Shown here piece by piece: positions 8,518-19,172 of a stretch of DNA of 64,000 nt (the first letter of the stretch is position 1; each line of letters starts with the position of its first letter). The DNA comes from Cyanobium sp. CZS25K (lineage in GTDB: Bacteria; Cyanobacteriota; Cyanobacteriia; PCC-6307; Cyanobiaceae). The position numbers and the translations under genes are program-made. The DNA lies in contig JAUCZB010000011.1 of assembly GCA_030373325.1 (NCBI GenBank), forward strand, positions 40,353 to 104,352. The letters are read 5' to 3'. The notes under the pieces were generated by a model. The model saw only the letters and a program-made list of their open reading frames with translations. It did not search any database and was not told where the DNA came from.

Positions 8518-10597
8518 AGGCTTTGCGGGGAGGGATGGGGTAGGGAATGCGCCGGTGGCGCATGCGCCTCCAGACCCGCACGAAGGCCCGGATCACCAGT
8601 TCCAGCTCGGCACGGGAGATGCCGCTGCCATCGAGCTGGCCGTCGTTCTGCCGCGCTTCCACCAGCCGTCTGACCATCGCCCGGGCCTCAGCTTCGTTGG
8701 TGCCCGGCGGCAGGGAGCGCAACGCCGCCTCGCAGCCATCGGCCAGCATCAGGATCGCCGTCTCCCGGCTGCGGGGCGCGGGGCCCCGGTAGCGGAACTG
8801 CTCTTCGGAGACGGCAGGATCCCGCTCCCGGGCCTGGTGGAGGAAGTACCCCATCTTGAGCCGGCCCTGGTGCTCGGGGATGAAATCGGCCAGGGGCCGG
8901 GGGAGCCGGTAACGACGCGCCAGCTTCAGCCCCTCGTCGACATGGGCCTGGAGGATGGCGGCACTGGCGAAGGGATCGTCGAGTTCGTCGTGGGGGTTGG
9001 CGCCCTGCTCCTGGTTCTCGATGAACCACTGGGGGCCATGGAGCTTGCCGACGTCGTGGTAGAGGGCACCGGTGCGGATCAGGTCCACATCGGCCTGGAT
9101 GGCGCGGGCGCCCTCCTCGGCCAGGCCGCAGATCATCAGGGTGTGCTCGAAGGTCCCCGGGGCCTCCATCGACAGGCGCCGCAGCAGCGGGCGTTCCAGA
9201 TCGGCCAGTTCCATCAGCCGGGCGCGGGTGAGCAGGCCGAAGAAGCCTTCCACCAGCGGTGCCAGCAGCAACCCCGCCATCAGCAGACCCGCCACCAGCA
9301 GGGCCTCCTGCAGCAGATCGGCGCCGCTGAAGGGCCCCTGGGAGGCCTCCAGGTTGCGGAGCTGGAAAACATGGATCAGCAGCCATTGGAGCAGCACGGC
9401 GCCGAGGGGCAGCAACAGGGCCAGTTGCAGCAGTTGGGCCCGGTTGCGCTGGCGCCCCGCCAACACGGCCGCGATCGCGGCCACCAGGGCCGCCACCCCC
9501 AGCTGGGGCACCAGCAGGCCCTGCAGCGGCACGGGCCAGAGCATGGCGGCCACGGCCAGCCAGGCCAGGCCGGCGGCTGTGCCCAGTCCCTGGGACAGCA
9601 GCAGGGTGGGGGGGACCAGCAGGGCCAGGGGGCTGACCTGATTTCCCAGCCAGAGCTTGCAGCCCTGAACCAGGACCAGCATCGCCAGGGCCAGCAGGGC
9701 CTGGCGGGGTTCAAGACTGGCGCGCCAGCGGCGCATCACCAGCAGCATCACCCCACAGGCGGCGAGGGCTTCACTGAAGCGGCCCAGCCAGGCCAGGGGG
9801 CGGGGGCGATGGTTGACCAGATCGAAGTGCTCCAGCACATCGAAGGACTGGGGGCTGATCGGTTCCCCCTGGCGGGTGATCAGGTCGTTCTTGCGGACCT
9901 GGATCGTGGGCAACCCCTGGCGGGTGAGCAGGTCCTCGATCCGGCGCTGACTGAGAAAACTGTCGCTGCGCAGGTTGGTGCGGCCCTGCAGGCTGGTGGC
10001 CAGAAGCCGGCTGCCCAGGCTGCGGGCGGGGGGGGAGAGGTCGTTGAGCTGGAGCTCGGCGGCCTTGAGCAGCTGGCCCTCCGCCAGGCTGGCCACCACG
10101 CCCTGGCTGAGCATGCGCTGCTGGGCCCGTCGCAGGGAAACCTTCCAACGCATCAGCTCGGGCGGTGTCAACCCCGTCAGCCAGCGGCGCTCCTCTTCGG
10201 TGAGGTTGAGGGAATCGGGCCGGGGCTGGTCGTCGGCGACCTTCTGGCGCACGCTCTGCAACCGTTGCTCCAGCTGTTGCACCAGGGCTTCACTGGCCTG
10301 GGGGTCGACGACCTGGATCTGGCTGCGGGGCAGCATCTGGCTGCGGCGCTGCTCCAGATCGGTGCTGTCGATCACCGTGGCGTCGGCCGGGGCACGGGCG
10401 GTGAAGGGGGCCGGCATGCCGGGACGCAGGTTCGGCTCCACCAGCCAGGGCCAGCTGGAGAGCAGGGCCACCAGGAGGCAGAGGAGCAGCACGAGCAGAC
10501 CGCCGCCAGGGCGCCAGGCCACCAGGGCCTGGCGGGGACGCTCAAGCCGCAGCAACTGGCGCCAGAGTCCCCTGATCCGCCGCAGCCCCAATCTCAT
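8507..10597 (-). CDS. 7TM-HD (HDIG) family phosphodiesterase, PgpH-like
   Basis: A 696-aa membrane protein of the 7TMR-HD group, whose characterised members (PgpH) hydrolyse c-di-AMP. Order of parts: one N-terminal helix (about 33-50), an extracytoplasmic 7TMR-HDED domain (about 55-290), a block of about seven helices (290-470), then a cytoplasmic HD domain with H..HD..D pattern: [20 protein letters not shown] (HD near 512), NPHDELDDP and the downstream His/Asp positions. ATG 10597 was preferred because upstream in-frame ATGs would run into folD. It diverges from folD across 82 bp. c-di-AMP as substrate is family knowledge, not seen here. Confidence 0.85.
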   Translation of the reverse strand: MRLGLRRIRGLWRQLLRLERPRQALVAWRPGGGLLVLLLCLLVALLSSWPWLVEPNLRPGMPAPFTARAPADATVIDSTDLEQRRSQMLPRSQIQVVDPQASEALVQQLEQRLQSVRQKVADDQPRPDSLNLTEEERRWLTGLTPPELMRWKVSLRRAQQRMLSQGVVASLAEGQLLKAAELQLNDLSPPARSLGSRLLATSLQGRTNLRSDSFLSQRRIEDLLTRQGLPTIQVRKNDLITRQGEPISPQSFDVLEHFDLVNHRPRPLAWLGRFSEALAACGVMLLVMRRWRASLEPRQALLALAMLVLVQGCKLWLGNQVSPLALLVPPTLLLSQGLGTAAGLAWLAVAAMLWPVPLQGLLVPQLGVAALVAAIAAVLAGRQRNRAQLLQLALLLPLGAVLLQWLLIHVFQLRNLEASQGPFSGADLLQEALLVAGLLMAGLLLAPLVEGFFGLLTRARLMELADLERPLLRRLSMEAPGTFEHTLMICGLAEEGARAIQADVDLIRTGALYHDVGKLHGPQWFIENQEQGANPHDELDDPFASAAILQAHVDEGLKLARRYRLPRPLADFIPEHQGRLKMGYFLHQARERDPAVSEEQFRYRGPAPRSRETAILMLADGCEAALRSLPPGTNEAEARAMVRRLVEARQNDGQLDGSGISRAELELVIRAFVRVWRRMRHRRIPYPIPPRKAFSA

Positions 10598-10679
10598 ACT
10601 TCCAAAGCTAGCCAATGCACAACGTCGCTCCATTCGTGGGCTGTCGGTGCATGCTGGTGGTCGGCAGCGCTTTCTCCCC

Positions 10680-11558
10680 ATGGCCACCCTTCTCGACGGC
10701 CGCCGACTGGCGGCGGAGATCGAAAGGCGCCTGAGTGCTGTGATCAGCGAGGGCCTGCCGGAGGCGGGTCGGGCTCCCGGTCTGGCGGTGCTGCGGGTGG
10801 GGGATGATCCCGCCAGCGGCGTGTATGTGGCCAATAAGGAAAAGGCCTGTGGCCGCGTGGGCATCAGCAGCCATGGCGGTCATCTGGCGGCGGACACCCC
10901 GGCCGAGGAGGTGCTGGCAGTGATCCGGCGCCTCAATGCCGACCCGACGGTTGACGGGATCCTGTTGCAGCTGCCCCTGCCGGCGGGCCTGGACGAGGCA
11001 CCACTGCTGGCGGCGATCGACCCGGACAAGGATGCCGATGGTCTGCACACCCTCAACCTGGGCCGGCTGCTGAAGGGGGAGCGGGGCCCGCGCAGCTGCA
11101 CGCCGGCCGGGGTGATGGCGCTGCTGCACAGCGCCGACGTGCCGATCTCCGGGGCCCAGGCGGTGGTGGTGGGCCGCAGCATCCTGGTGGGCAAGCCGAT
11201 GGCCCTGATGCTCCAGGCGGCTGATGCCACGGTCACCGTGGCCCATTCCCGCACCCACCACCTGAGCGAGGTGACCCGCCAGGCCGATCTGCTGGTGGTG
11301 GCGGCCGGCCGTCCCCAGCTGATCGGCGCGGTGCATGTCAAACCGGGTGCCGTGGTGGTGGATGTGGGTATCCACCGGCTGGATGGCAAACTCTGCGGTG
11401 ACGTGGATTACGAGACGGTCGAGCCCCTGGCGGCCGCCATCACACCAGTGCCGGGCGGGGTGGGGCCGATGACCGTGGCCATGCTGCTGGTGAACACGGT
11501 TGTGGCCTGGTGCCATCGCCACGGGCTGGAGCATCCCCTAGCCGATCTGCTGCCCTGA
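10680..11558 (+). CDS. folD: methylenetetrahydrofolate dehydrogenase/cyclohydrolase
   Basis: A 292-aa bifunctional enzyme interconverting 5,10-methylene-, methenyl- and 10-formyl-tetrahydrofolate, central to one-carbon supply. It has the catalytic YVANKEKA block (Tyr49, Lys53), [10 protein letters not shown] (about 94-103), the NADP loop [14 protein letters not shown] (about 159-172) and the C-terminal signature [10 protein letters not shown] (about 258-267). Length matches FolD (280-300 aa). ATG 10680 gives the family N-terminus directly. Its 3' end overlaps the decayed GGDEF-EAL gene by 21 nt. Confidence 0.97.
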   Translation: MATLLDGRRLAAEIERRLSAVISEGLPEAGRAPGLAVLRVGDDPASGVYVANKEKACGRVGISSHGGHLAADTPAEEVLAVIRRLNADPTVDGILLQLPLPAGLDEAPLLAAIDPDKDADGLHTLNLGRLLKGERGPRSCTPAGVMALLHSADVPISGAQAVVVGRSILVGKPMALMLQAADATVTVAHSRTHHLSEVTRQADLLVVAAGRPQLIGAVHVKPGAVVVDVGIHRLDGKLCGDVDYETVEPLAAAITPVPGGVGPMTVAMLLVNTVVAWCHRHGLEHPLADLLP

Positions 11559-14167
11559 GGATCGGAACGGCAAGGTGAAAGGGACCTGGTCCTTGATGAA
11601 CGACACGAAGGCCGCCTGCGGCAGGGGCTTGCTCAGCAGATAGCCCTGGATCTCATCACAGCCGAGCCTGCGCAGCAGGCCGAGCTGTTCGGGGGTTTCC
11701 ACCCCTTCGGCGATCGTGCGCATGCCCATCGAACGGGCCAGGTTGATGATCGTCAGCACGATCGCGCGATCGTCTTCGTTGACCGCAAGATCACGGATGA
11801 ACGATTGATCAATCTTGAGCCGATGGGCTCGGATCCGCTTCAGGTAGCTCAAGGAAGAATAGCCGGTGCCGAAGTCATCGATAGCCAGGCGGATTCCATG
11901 GACGTAGAGCTGCTCCAGCTGGGCCAGGGCCTTCTCCGGATCCGCCAGCGTCACCGACTCGCTGAGCTCCAACTCCAATCGGTCGGGCGGGAACGCTTCA
12001 GCTTGAAGCTGTTCGATCACCATGAGGACAAGATCCCCACGCTCGAACTGCGTCGCGGAGATGTTGACCGAGACGGTCAACGGTGTCGATCCATCGTCCG
12101 TCCAGGAGTGGGCATCCTGCAGGGCGCAGCACATCACCCACTGGCTGATCGGGAAGATCAGGCCACAGCCTTCGGCCAGGGGAATGAATTCAGCCGGCGA
12201 TACCGGACCCAGATCGGGATGGGTCCAGCGGACCAGGGCTTCGGCTCCGAAGATGTGATGGCTGCTGAGCTCGAGCTGGGGTTGGTACTCGAGGCTGAAT
12301 TCTCCACGTTGGATGGCCTGGTGCAGGGCGTTGGTGAGCCGCAGGGAGCGGGCGCTGCGTTCCTGAACAATGGGCGTGAAGAACTGGAGGTCATTGCGCC
12401 CGGCAAGCTTGACCTGGTGCAGCCCCGTGTTGGCGTTACTCATCAACTGCTCCAGGGTGGTGCCATCCCCGGGGAAGTGCGCGATGCCCACCGACGCTGT
12501 GAGGAACAGGGGATCGGCCCCGAGCCTCTACGGCTGGGCCACCGCCTGCCGCAACCGTTCCGCCATGGCGCGGGTGATGCTGGCGTCCGAGTCGGGCATC
12601 AGCACCACGAATTCGTCGCCACCGGTGTGAGACAGGCTGTCGGCATCCCCCAGGATCGGCTTCAGACGCTTGGCCACCTCCAGCAGCACCCGGTCGCCCA
12701 TGTCATGTCATGGCCAAGGTTCTCGTTGACAAGCTTGAAGTTGTCGAGATCGCGGAACAACTGCGCCAGGGGCAGATGGGATCGCTTGGCCAGGTCCAGA
12801 CCGTTCTGGATCCGATCGTGCAGCAGGGTACGGTTGGCCAGGCCGGTGAGGGGATCGAAGTAGGACAGCCGCTCGATCTGTTCCTGCGCGAATCTGCGCT
12901 CGGTGATGTCCCGTGTCACCCCATGGAGCTCCACTATGTTGGTGTGGGGATTGAGCACCAGCTTGGTCACCGATTCGGTCCAGATCATGGATCCGTCCTT
13001 GGCCAGGAGTTCGTTCTCTTCAACCGTCACCATGTCGCCGTTGCGCAACCCGGCGTTGAACGCGACCAACTGCTGGTCGATCTGCCGCTTCCGATGTTCC
13101 GCAACGTCCACCCGGAAGGCCTTCTCGAAAGGCTCGGCCATCACTTCCTCGGCCGTGAACCCACGCAGTCGCTGCACGGAAGGGCTCACATGGAAATAGC
13201 GTAAAGTCCTGGGATCGAGGGACCAGATCACTTCATGGGTGGATTCAGTGATCTCCCGGAACTTCTCCTCACTGGCTTTGATCGCATCCTCGAGCGCCTC
13301 TTGGCTGGCCTCCAGACTGAAGCGATCAAAGGCGGCATCGATGGCGCCGGCCATGTCCAGCAGCAACTGCTGGCTTCTGGCATCGAAACTGTCGGATTCC
13401 CCGGCATAGATCGCCAGGCCGCCGATCACAACGCCGTGGCGATGCAGGGGCAGAACCGCCGCGGCCCCCCAGCCAAAGGTGCTGGCCTGTTCATGCCAGG
13501 GCACGAGCGAGGGATCCTGCATGAAGTCATGGATCCAGAAGGGGTGGTTCTCCCGCAGGGCGATCGCAAAGGCCCCCTGGGCTTTGCGATCCTCCGGATC
13601 CAGGCTGATCACCAGGTCCTCCAGATTGGCACTGTCGTTCCCGAACCAGGCCACCGGCCTGAACTGGTGGGTGTGCGGTTCGATCATCCCAGCCCAGGCC
13701 AATCGCATCTCCCCGGAGGTGACCGCCAGGCGGCAGATCTCTCCGAGCATCTCCTCACTGTTCCTGACCCTGGTCACCACCTTGTTGGCGGCACTCAAGG
13801 TGGCGTAGATCCGAATCAGACGAAGAAGTCGTTCTTCGTCCCGCTTGTGCTCAGTGATCTCCCGACACAGCATCAGATAGCGGGGAGGATCCGCCTCGAA
13901 AGGTTCCCGCCGGGCGATCGAGAGCTCGAACCAGGCCGACCCGCCGGGGCGCGGCACCTCGATCTGCCGCCGGTGGGGGCTGCGGTCCACCGCTGCTGCC
14001 GCCGCCTCAAGGGCCTGCCTCATCGTGGCGGCGACCGCCGGGGAGAGAACATCCGCCAGATGGGGGGGCTGTCGGTGTTCTCCGGCAGATGGAACAGCAG
14101 CTCCAGTGGCCAGGATCACGGCCAGTACAAGGGCGGTGGGCGGCCAGGACCAGCCGGTCATGCCCAT
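11538..14167 (-). pseudogene. PAS-GAF-PAS-GGDEF-EAL signalling protein, inactivated
   Basis: Remains of a c-di-GMP protein. The intact front part (14167 to about 12710) encodes an N-terminal hydrophobic segment, a PAS-like piece, a GAF domain, a second PAS domain (about 310-430) and the start of GGDEF (FDPLTGLANR). At 12699-12708 the pentamer CATGT is duplicated, breaking the frame inside the GGDEF block GHDxGD, so this frame stops at 12662. The GGDEF codons themselves (12609-12623) lie in the shifted frame. A second lesion, an in-frame TAG at 12528-12530, cuts GGDEF from the EAL domain. The EAL part (12491-11538) is still open, with EALVRW and the DDFGTGYSS loop, and might be made as a separate phosphodiesterase from ATG 12491, but this is not shown. 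Confidence 0.85.
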
Positions 14168-14375
14168 GACTGTCCAGCCGCCGCAGCGGGGCCGCCTCAG
14201 CCCTGGACTGTCTCATTCTGAGATCCCACCGAGGGCCAGTGGACAACCCTAGGGAGGTTTCAGGGTCGACCGGCGCATGCCTCCCGTTTGCAGCGCAACC
14301 GATCCCAAACTGTTGCGCACACCCAGCACCTGCCACCATCGGCCTGAGAGAATCCGCCCCAACCCTCAGGACCCC

Positions 14376-15278
14376 ATGACCCCGGCGGTGAGCACGGCGT
14401 TCGACTTCACCGCCTACCTGGAGGCGGCCCGCTGGCGGGTGGAGACTGCCCTGGACAGCTCCCTGGGCCCGGAGCGCCCGGAATCACTGCGGGAAGCGAT
14501 GCGCTACTCGCTGCTGGCCGGCGGCAAGCGCCTGCGGCCGATCCTCACCCTGGCCGCCTGTGAGCTGGCCGGCGGTGACGCCGATCTGGCCATGCCCACG
14601 GCGGTGGCGATGGAGATGATCCATACGATGTCGCTCATCCATGACGATCTGCCCGCCATGGACAACGACGACCTGCGCCGCGGCCGGCCGACCAATCACA
14701 AGGTGTACGGCGATGCCAAGGCCATCCTGGCAGGCGATGCCCTGCTGACCCGTGCTTTCGAGATGGTGGCGTTGCGCAGCCCGGGGGTACCGCCCGAGCG
14801 GCTGCTGCAGGTGGTGGGCGAGCTGGCCCTGGCCTCCGGGGCCCCCGGTCTGGTCGGCGGACAGGTGGTGGATCTGGAGTGCGAGGCCCGCCAGGTGGAT
14901 CTCGACACCCTCGAATACATCCATCTGCACAAGACCGGTGCCCTACTGCGGGCCTGCGTGATTTCCGGGGCCCTGATCGCCGGAGCCTCCGAGGAGCTGC
15001 TGGCCGCCCTGCGCACCTACGCCCGCGGCATCGGCCTGGCCTTCCAGATCATCGATGACATCCTCGATGTCACCGCCAGCAGCGACGTGCTGGGCAAGAC
15101 GGCCGGCAAGGACCTGGCCGCCGACAAGACCACCTATCCCAAACTGCTGGGCCTGGAGGAATCCCGCCGGCGGGCCGAGGCCCTGGTGAGCGAGGCCAAG
15201 GCGGTGCTCGCCCCCTGGAACACCAAGGCCGCGCCCCTGCTGGCCCTGGCCGATTACATCACCAGTCGCGACCGATGA
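14376..15278 (+). CDS. crtE: geranylgeranyl diphosphate synthase
   Basis: A 300-aa trans-prenyltransferase making the C20 precursor for carotenoids, phytyl chains and quinone tails. Both Asp-rich Mg sites are present: DDLPAMDND (90-98) and DDILD (about 227-231), with GGKRLRP (49-55) and KTGALL (about 186) between. The residues before the first Asp motif (small Thr/Met) fit C20 chain length but do not prove it. ATG 14376 fits the family N-terminus better than an upstream in-frame ATG. It overlaps the next gene by 4 nt (ATGA), starting a three-gene coupled unit. Confidence 0.95.
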   Translation: MTPAVSTAFDFTAYLEAARWRVETALDSSLGPERPESLREAMRYSLLAGGKRLRPILTLAACELAGGDADLAMPTAVAMEMIHTMSLIHDDLPAMDNDDLRRGRPTNHKVYGDAKAILAGDALLTRAFEMVALRSPGVPPERLLQVVGELALASGAPGLVGGQVVDLECEARQVDLDTLEYIHLHKTGALLRACVISGALIAGASEELLAALRTYARGIGLAFQIIDDILDVTASSDVLGKTAGKDLAADKTTYPKLLGLEESRRRAEALVSEAKAVLAPWNTKAAPLLALADYITSRDR

Positions 15279-15820
15279 GCGAAGCCGTCGGCGCGCTCAA
15301 TGCCCTGGGTGAGTTCCTGTCCAATGGTGTGCTCGCCTGGGGTCTGGCCGCCTGCGGCGTCGCCCAGCTCTCCAAGCTGGTGATCGAACTGGTGCTGCAC
15401 CGGCGCTGGCGGCCGGCGGTGCTGGTCGAGACCGGCGGGATGCCGTCGAGCCATTCCGCCCTGATGACGGGCACGGCCGCGGGCCTTGGCTGGGAACTGG
15501 GCTTTGCCGATCCCCTGTTCGCCCTGGCGGCCGTGCTCTGCTTCGTCGTCTTGTACGACGCCAGCGGCGTCCGGCGGGCCGCCGGGCTGACGGCCCAGCG
15601 GGTCAACGGTCTCCCCGATGGCCTCTGGGACACCCAGCCCACGCCCGGTCAGACCAGCGCCGACCCCGTGCTGCGCCCTCTGAAGGAAAACCTCGGCCAC
15701 ACCCGCCCGGAAGTGCTGGTGGGCAGCCTGATCGGGCCCCTGGTGGCGCTGCCGGGCCTGGCCCTGCTGGGCTCGCCGCTGCAGATCGCGCAGGGCGCCG
15801 GTTGGTTGCCGCTGGGGTGA
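15275..15820 (+). CDS. divergent PAP2-family membrane protein
   Basis: A 181-aa protein of the divergent PAP2 (acid phosphatase/VanPerase-related) family common in cyanobacteria and plants. It has hydrophobic segments near 12-38, 72-95 and 150-172, and the conserved block [13 protein letters not shown] (about 52-64), in which Ser-Ser-His matches the PAP2 phosphate-binding core. A second block, [11 protein letters not shown], follows near 92. In many alpha-cyanobacteria this gene follows crtE, which makes an isoprenoid-diphosphate phosphatase role plausible but unproven. It overlaps both neighbours by 4 nt. Confidence 0.8.
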   Translation: MSEAVGALNALGEFLSNGVLAWGLAACGVAQLSKLVIELVLHRRWRPAVLVETGGMPSSHSALMTGTAAGLGWELGFADPLFALAAVLCFVVLYDASGVRRAAGLTAQRVNGLPDGLWDTQPTPGQTSADPVLRPLKENLGHTRPEVLVGSLIGPLVALPGLALLGSPLQIAQGAGWLPLG

Positions 15821-17295
15821 GCGATCACGCCGGCCTGAGCGACGACCAGCAGCAGGCGGCCACCGCCTTCGCCACCTGGCTCTCGGCCCCGGCCGATGGG
15901 GTGCCCTTCGTGCTGGAGGGCTACGCGGGCACCGGCAAGACCTTCCTGTCGATGCGGTTCCTGGCCCAGGTGGAGCGGGCGGGTCTCTGCTGGACCGTGG
16001 TCGCCCCCACCCATAAGGCGGTGGGCGTTCTGCGCCATCACCTCGCCCTGGCGGGTCTGCAGCCCACCTGGTACCCCTCCACCATCCACCGGCTGCTGCG
16101 CTTGAAGCTCAAGCGGGAGGGGGATCGGGAGCGCTGCGAGGAAACGGTGCAGACCGCCCTTGCCCTCGAGAATCTGGGCCTGGTGCTGGTCGACGAGGCC
16201 TCGATGGTGGATGGCACCCTGCTGGAGATCACCCTTCGCTGCGCCCAGGCCTACCGGACCCGACTGGTGTTCGTGGGCGATCCGGCCCAGTTGCCGCCGG
16301 TGGGGGAGGAGCAGAGCCCGGTCTTCGCCCTGGGGCGGGCGCAGCGGGTGGCCCTGACCCATGTGATTCGCCACCAGGGACCGGTGCTGCGCCTGGCCGG
16401 CGGCCTGCGGCAAGGGTCCCTGCCCTGCCGCAGGCCGCCGGTGCTGGCCCCGGTCCGCACCGGGGAAGGCCGGGTGTCCCTGCTGGAGCGGGGCGACTGG
16501 CTGGCGGCCGCCCAGGCGGGCCTGCGCCGCAGTGCCGAAGCCGACGACCCCGATCTGGCCCGGATCCTCTGCTACACCAACCGTTCCCTGGAGCGGCTGG
16601 TGCCGATCGCCCGCCGCGCCCTGCACGGCGCCATGGCGGACCAGCTGCCCGTGCTCCCCGGTGAGGTGCTGATCACCCGCACGGCCGTGATGGCGCCCGC
16701 CTGCCGTGAGGGGGATGCCGCCGCCGAGGAGCCGGACCTGCTGCTGGGCAGCAACCGGGAGCTGGTGGTAAGCGACGTACGACCCGAACGCTGCGATCTG
16801 GCCGAGTTCGGCGTGGAGGCCTGCCTCGGCGCCCCCGTGATCGACACCCTCACCGCCACCGTGGAGGCGGGGGAAGCCCAGCTGAACCTGCGGCTGCTGC
16901 CCCCCATCGGCAGCGGGGCCCGGGCCAGCCTGGACGGGGTGCTGGAGGGGCTGCGGCAGCAGGCCCGCGAGGCCGGCAAGAAGGACGGGAAAGCCTTCTG
17001 GCGCCGGTATTTCCTGGTGCGTGACGCCTTCGCCTCCCTCGGGCCGGCGGCGGTGCTCACCGTCCATCGCAGCCAGGGCAGCACCTTCGGCGAGGTCTTC
17101 ATCGACGAGGACGTCTTCTGGCCCCGGGACCTGCTGCTGCGGCGGCGTCTGGTCTATGTGGCGGTGAGCCGGGCCAGCCAGGCGGTGACCCTGATGGCGG
17201 CGGGAGGGGATGACCCGGAACGGGCGCTCTGGGGAGGCTGGCTCCGGGATCAGGAGCAGAGGCTCGGTCGCCAAGGCCTCGCCAGGGATGGCTAG
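15817..17295 (+). CDS. RecD-like ATP-dependent DNA helicase (SF1)
   Basis: A 492-aa helicase-like ATPase of the RecD/TraA-related SF1 group. Walker A GYAGTGKT lies near 29-36, motif Ia APTHKAVGVLR near 62-72, Walker B LVLVDEASMVD near 124-134, motif III FVGDPAQLPPVGEE near 149-162, and the C-terminal UvrD_C_2-type motif VHRSQGSTFGEV near 416-427 followed by YVAVSRAS. It lacks the N-terminal region of true RecD and no recB or recC is nearby, so it is a stand-alone enzyme. The GTG at 15817 overlaps the previous stop (GTGA); a TTG five codons upstream is the alternative start. Confidence 0.85.
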   Translation: MSDHAGLSDDQQQAATAFATWLSAPADGVPFVLEGYAGTGKTFLSMRFLAQVERAGLCWTVVAPTHKAVGVLRHHLALAGLQPTWYPSTIHRLLRLKLKREGDRERCEETVQTALALENLGLVLVDEASMVDGTLLEITLRCAQAYRTRLVFVGDPAQLPPVGEEQSPVFALGRAQRVALTHVIRHQGPVLRLAGGLRQGSLPCRRPPVLAPVRTGEGRVSLLERGDWLAAAQAGLRRSAEADDPDLARILCYTNRSLERLVPIARRALHGAMADQLPVLPGEVLITRTAVMAPACREGDAAAEEPDLLLGSNRELVVSDVRPERCDLAEFGVEACLGAPVIDTLTATVEAGEAQLNLRLLPPIGSGARASLDGVLEGLRQQAREAGKKDGKAFWRRYFLVRDAFASLGPAAVLTVHRSQGSTFGEVFIDEDVFWPRDLLLRRRLVYVAVSRASQAVTLMAAGGDDPERALWGGWLRDQEQRLGRQGLARDG

Positions 17296-17347
17296 GTGCG
17301 GGAGAGTGAAGCGCTGTCCACAGTTGGACGCGTGCGGAACGATGGAC

Positions 17348-17383
17348 GGGTCCGAAAAGCCAGCCGGGTCGGAAAAGACAGCC
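17348..17383. repeat. two 18-bp imperfect tandem repeats
   Basis: GGGTCCGAAAAGCCAGCC (17348-17365) is followed directly by GGGTCGGAAAAGACAGCC (17366-17383), 16 of 18 positions identical. They lie in the 151-bp gap between the RecD-like helicase and a small membrane-protein gene. No regulator site or terminator was recognised. Confidence 0.5.
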
Positions 17384-17446
17384 GGCCCCCTACGCTCACC
17401 CGTATCGGTTTGAGATGGAATTCCTCCCCTGAATCCTTCCTTCGGC

Positions 17447-17809
17447 ATGATCCTTTCCCCGGCCGAATCAGCGCCGCTCTTAGGGACAACCCAACCGGCG
17501 GCGAGCGAGCCGCCCGATGCGAACGTGGCCCCCCCATCCGGTGGCGGCGGAGAGTGGCTCATGGACGTGGCAGCCCTGGGTATCACCGCCGTTCTGGTGG
17601 GGATGGTGGTTCTGATCCGGCGCTGGCTGATGCTCCGTTGGCGCAAGCCCCCTGCTGGCGTGCCGCGGGAACCGGTGCTGCCCCTTTCCCCCCACGGCAC
17701 CCTGCACGACCCGAAATATCTCGGCCGGATCCTTGAGGCCGACGAGCCGCCGGCCGGTCCTGATGCTCACCCCACCCGCAGCCCCTCGACCCCCTGCCAG
17801 CCAAGGTAG
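17447..17809 (+). CDS. hypothetical small membrane protein
   Basis: An unrecognised 120-aa reading frame with one strong membrane segment (WLMDVAALGITAVLVGMVVL, about 37-56) followed by a basic stretch (RRWLMLRWRK), so the C-terminus should be cytoplasmic. The tail keeps an ordered SPHGTLHDPKYLGRILEADEP segment that does not look like random shadow coding. The 3' end overlaps the convergent membrane-protein gene by 43 nt, which lowers confidence in the last residues. ATG 17447 is one option; an ATG at 17561 would give only the membrane helix and tail. Confidence 0.45.
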   Translation: MILSPAESAPLLGTTQPAASEPPDANVAPPSGGGGEWLMDVAALGITAVLVGMVVLIRRWLMLRWRKPPAGVPREPVLPLSPHGTLHDPKYLGRILEADEPPAGPDAHPTRSPSTPCQPR

Positions 17810-18453
17810 GCCGCCAGGCCGATGCAGATGGCCGCCACGATCAGTTCGGCATTCGCGAACAACCAGCCCTTGCCCGTCTGGAGCACGGGCACCAACCGCT
17901 CCTGTCCCACCAGCAGCAACCCCGCCAGGGGCAGCAGCAGCAGGATGCCGGTGAACAGGGTGAAGAACGCCGTGGAGACCACCTCCAGTGGTCGGCTCAG
18001 CCCGGCCTCCAGCAGGCTGGCGGCGGTCTTGGCGTAGAGGAACAGATCGTCCGGGCTGGAGACCTGCACCGCGGCGCTGAGCCCCAGCAGGAGCGGCAGG
18101 GGCAGGGCGCAGAAGCCATCCAGGCGGCGGGTCCACGCGGGGGGGCCGGTCACCTCACGGCTGCTGAGCAGCCCGTTGAGGCCAAGGGCCAGCAGTCCCC
18201 CCGCGGCCAGCAGATCGAGGCCCGTGCGCTGATCCGTGCCCCTCTCCATGGTGAGCAGCAGACCATGGCCCACGCTCAGCAGCAGGGCCATGGCGGCCGC
18301 GGAGGTGAGCAGCCAACCCAGCACGAACCAGCTCCCCCTCCGCAGCGGGCTGGGGCCCAGCAGGATCAGCAGCAGCAGGCCGATGTGCAGCGGGCTGAAG
18401 CTGATCGCCAGGCCGAAGCCAAGGAGTTCACGCCAGAGGCTGGTGGACGGCAT
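17767..18453 (-). CDS. GAP/SfLAP-like polytopic membrane protein
   Basis: A 228-aa protein with about six hydrophobic segments covering almost its whole length: ELLGFGLAISFSPLHIGLLL (about 7-26), a pair near 40-65, one near 75-90, one near 108-125, one near 155-180 and one near 200-218. The FSPLHIGLLLLILLGP start and the VSSPDDLFLYAKTAA block (about 122-136) resemble the GAP family (Sap, sulfolipid-1-addressing protein, PF11139), related to LysE-type exporters. ATG 18453 was chosen because residues upstream are polar low-complexity and overlap the divergent gene. Substrate unknown. Confidence 0.65.
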   Translation of the reverse strand: MPSTSLWRELLGFGLAISFSPLHIGLLLLILLGPSPLRRGSWFVLGWLLTSAAAMALLLSVGHGLLLTMERGTDQRTGLDLLAAGGLLALGLNGLLSSREVTGPPAWTRRLDGFCALPLPLLLGLSAAVQVSSPDDLFLYAKTAASLLEAGLSRPLEVVSTAFFTLFTGILLLLPLAGLLLVGQERLVPVLQTGKGWLFANAELIVAAICIGLAAYLGWQGVEGLRVG

Positions 18454-18550
18454 CGCGGCGGTTCTGGAGGCCCCATTGTCCGGTGCCGGCGTTCCGAAGC
18501 AGCACGGTGCTGGCAGCCCCACACTGGAGGCGGTTGCTGCCTCCCTCCCG

Positions 18551-19142
18551 ATGGCCCGTCTCCAGGAAGCGCTGCGTTCGCTGCACACCCTGCGGCTGCT
18601 GGGCGACATCGGCCGCAGCGGCGGATCCCTGGCCAGCGTGGCCGATCTGGTGGACAACTTCGCCGACAGCCAGCAGATGGCCCTCTGTCTGGAGCGTTTC
18701 CTGGCTCCGGATGGGCTACGACCCTGACTTCGCCCGGCCCCGGCCGGTGGAAACGCCCGGGCAGTGGCTGATTCAACGCATCGCCACCACCCATGACATC
18801 CACCACGTGGTGAGCGGGTTCGCCACCGTCGGCGAGGGGGAGAACGGGGTGCTGGCGATCACGGCCGTGCAGATCGGTTTCCCCGCCTTCGTCATCCTCA
18901 ACACCGCCGCGGCGTTCGGCAGCTTCCGTTTCCAGCCCGAGCGCCATGCCATGGTGAGTCGGGCCATGGCCCGGGGCATGGCCATGGGGCTGACCAGCGC
19001 CCCCTTCTGCGTGCAGCGCTGGGAGGAAGGCTGGCAACGGCCCCTGGCCGACTGGCGCCGCCAGCTGGGTGTCCAGGACCCGCTGCGGGACGAGCCCTAC
19101 GCCATGCGCCGGATGCTGAGCGATCTGGAGGCGGAGCTCTGA
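18551..19142 (+). pseudogene. Coq4-family protein, frameshifted
   Basis: Two frames together make one Coq4-like protein of about 197 aa. Frame one (18551-18727) gives MARLQEALRSLHTLRLLGD to ERFLAPDG and stops. Frame two, open across the join and readable from 18711, gives MGYDPDFARPRPVETPG, then the family zinc-site region HDIHHVVSG with GEGENG, to the stop at 19142. Removing one C near 18705-18709 would restore FLARMGYDPDF, the expected continuous sequence. Coq4-type proteins act in quinone biosynthesis in eukaryotes; cyanobacterial members have no settled role. Either a recent mutation or a sequencing indel explains the break; no slippery site is visible. Confidence 0.7.
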
Positions 19143-19172
19143 GCGGGGGCCGGTTTCGGCTGCGGCAGGGGT

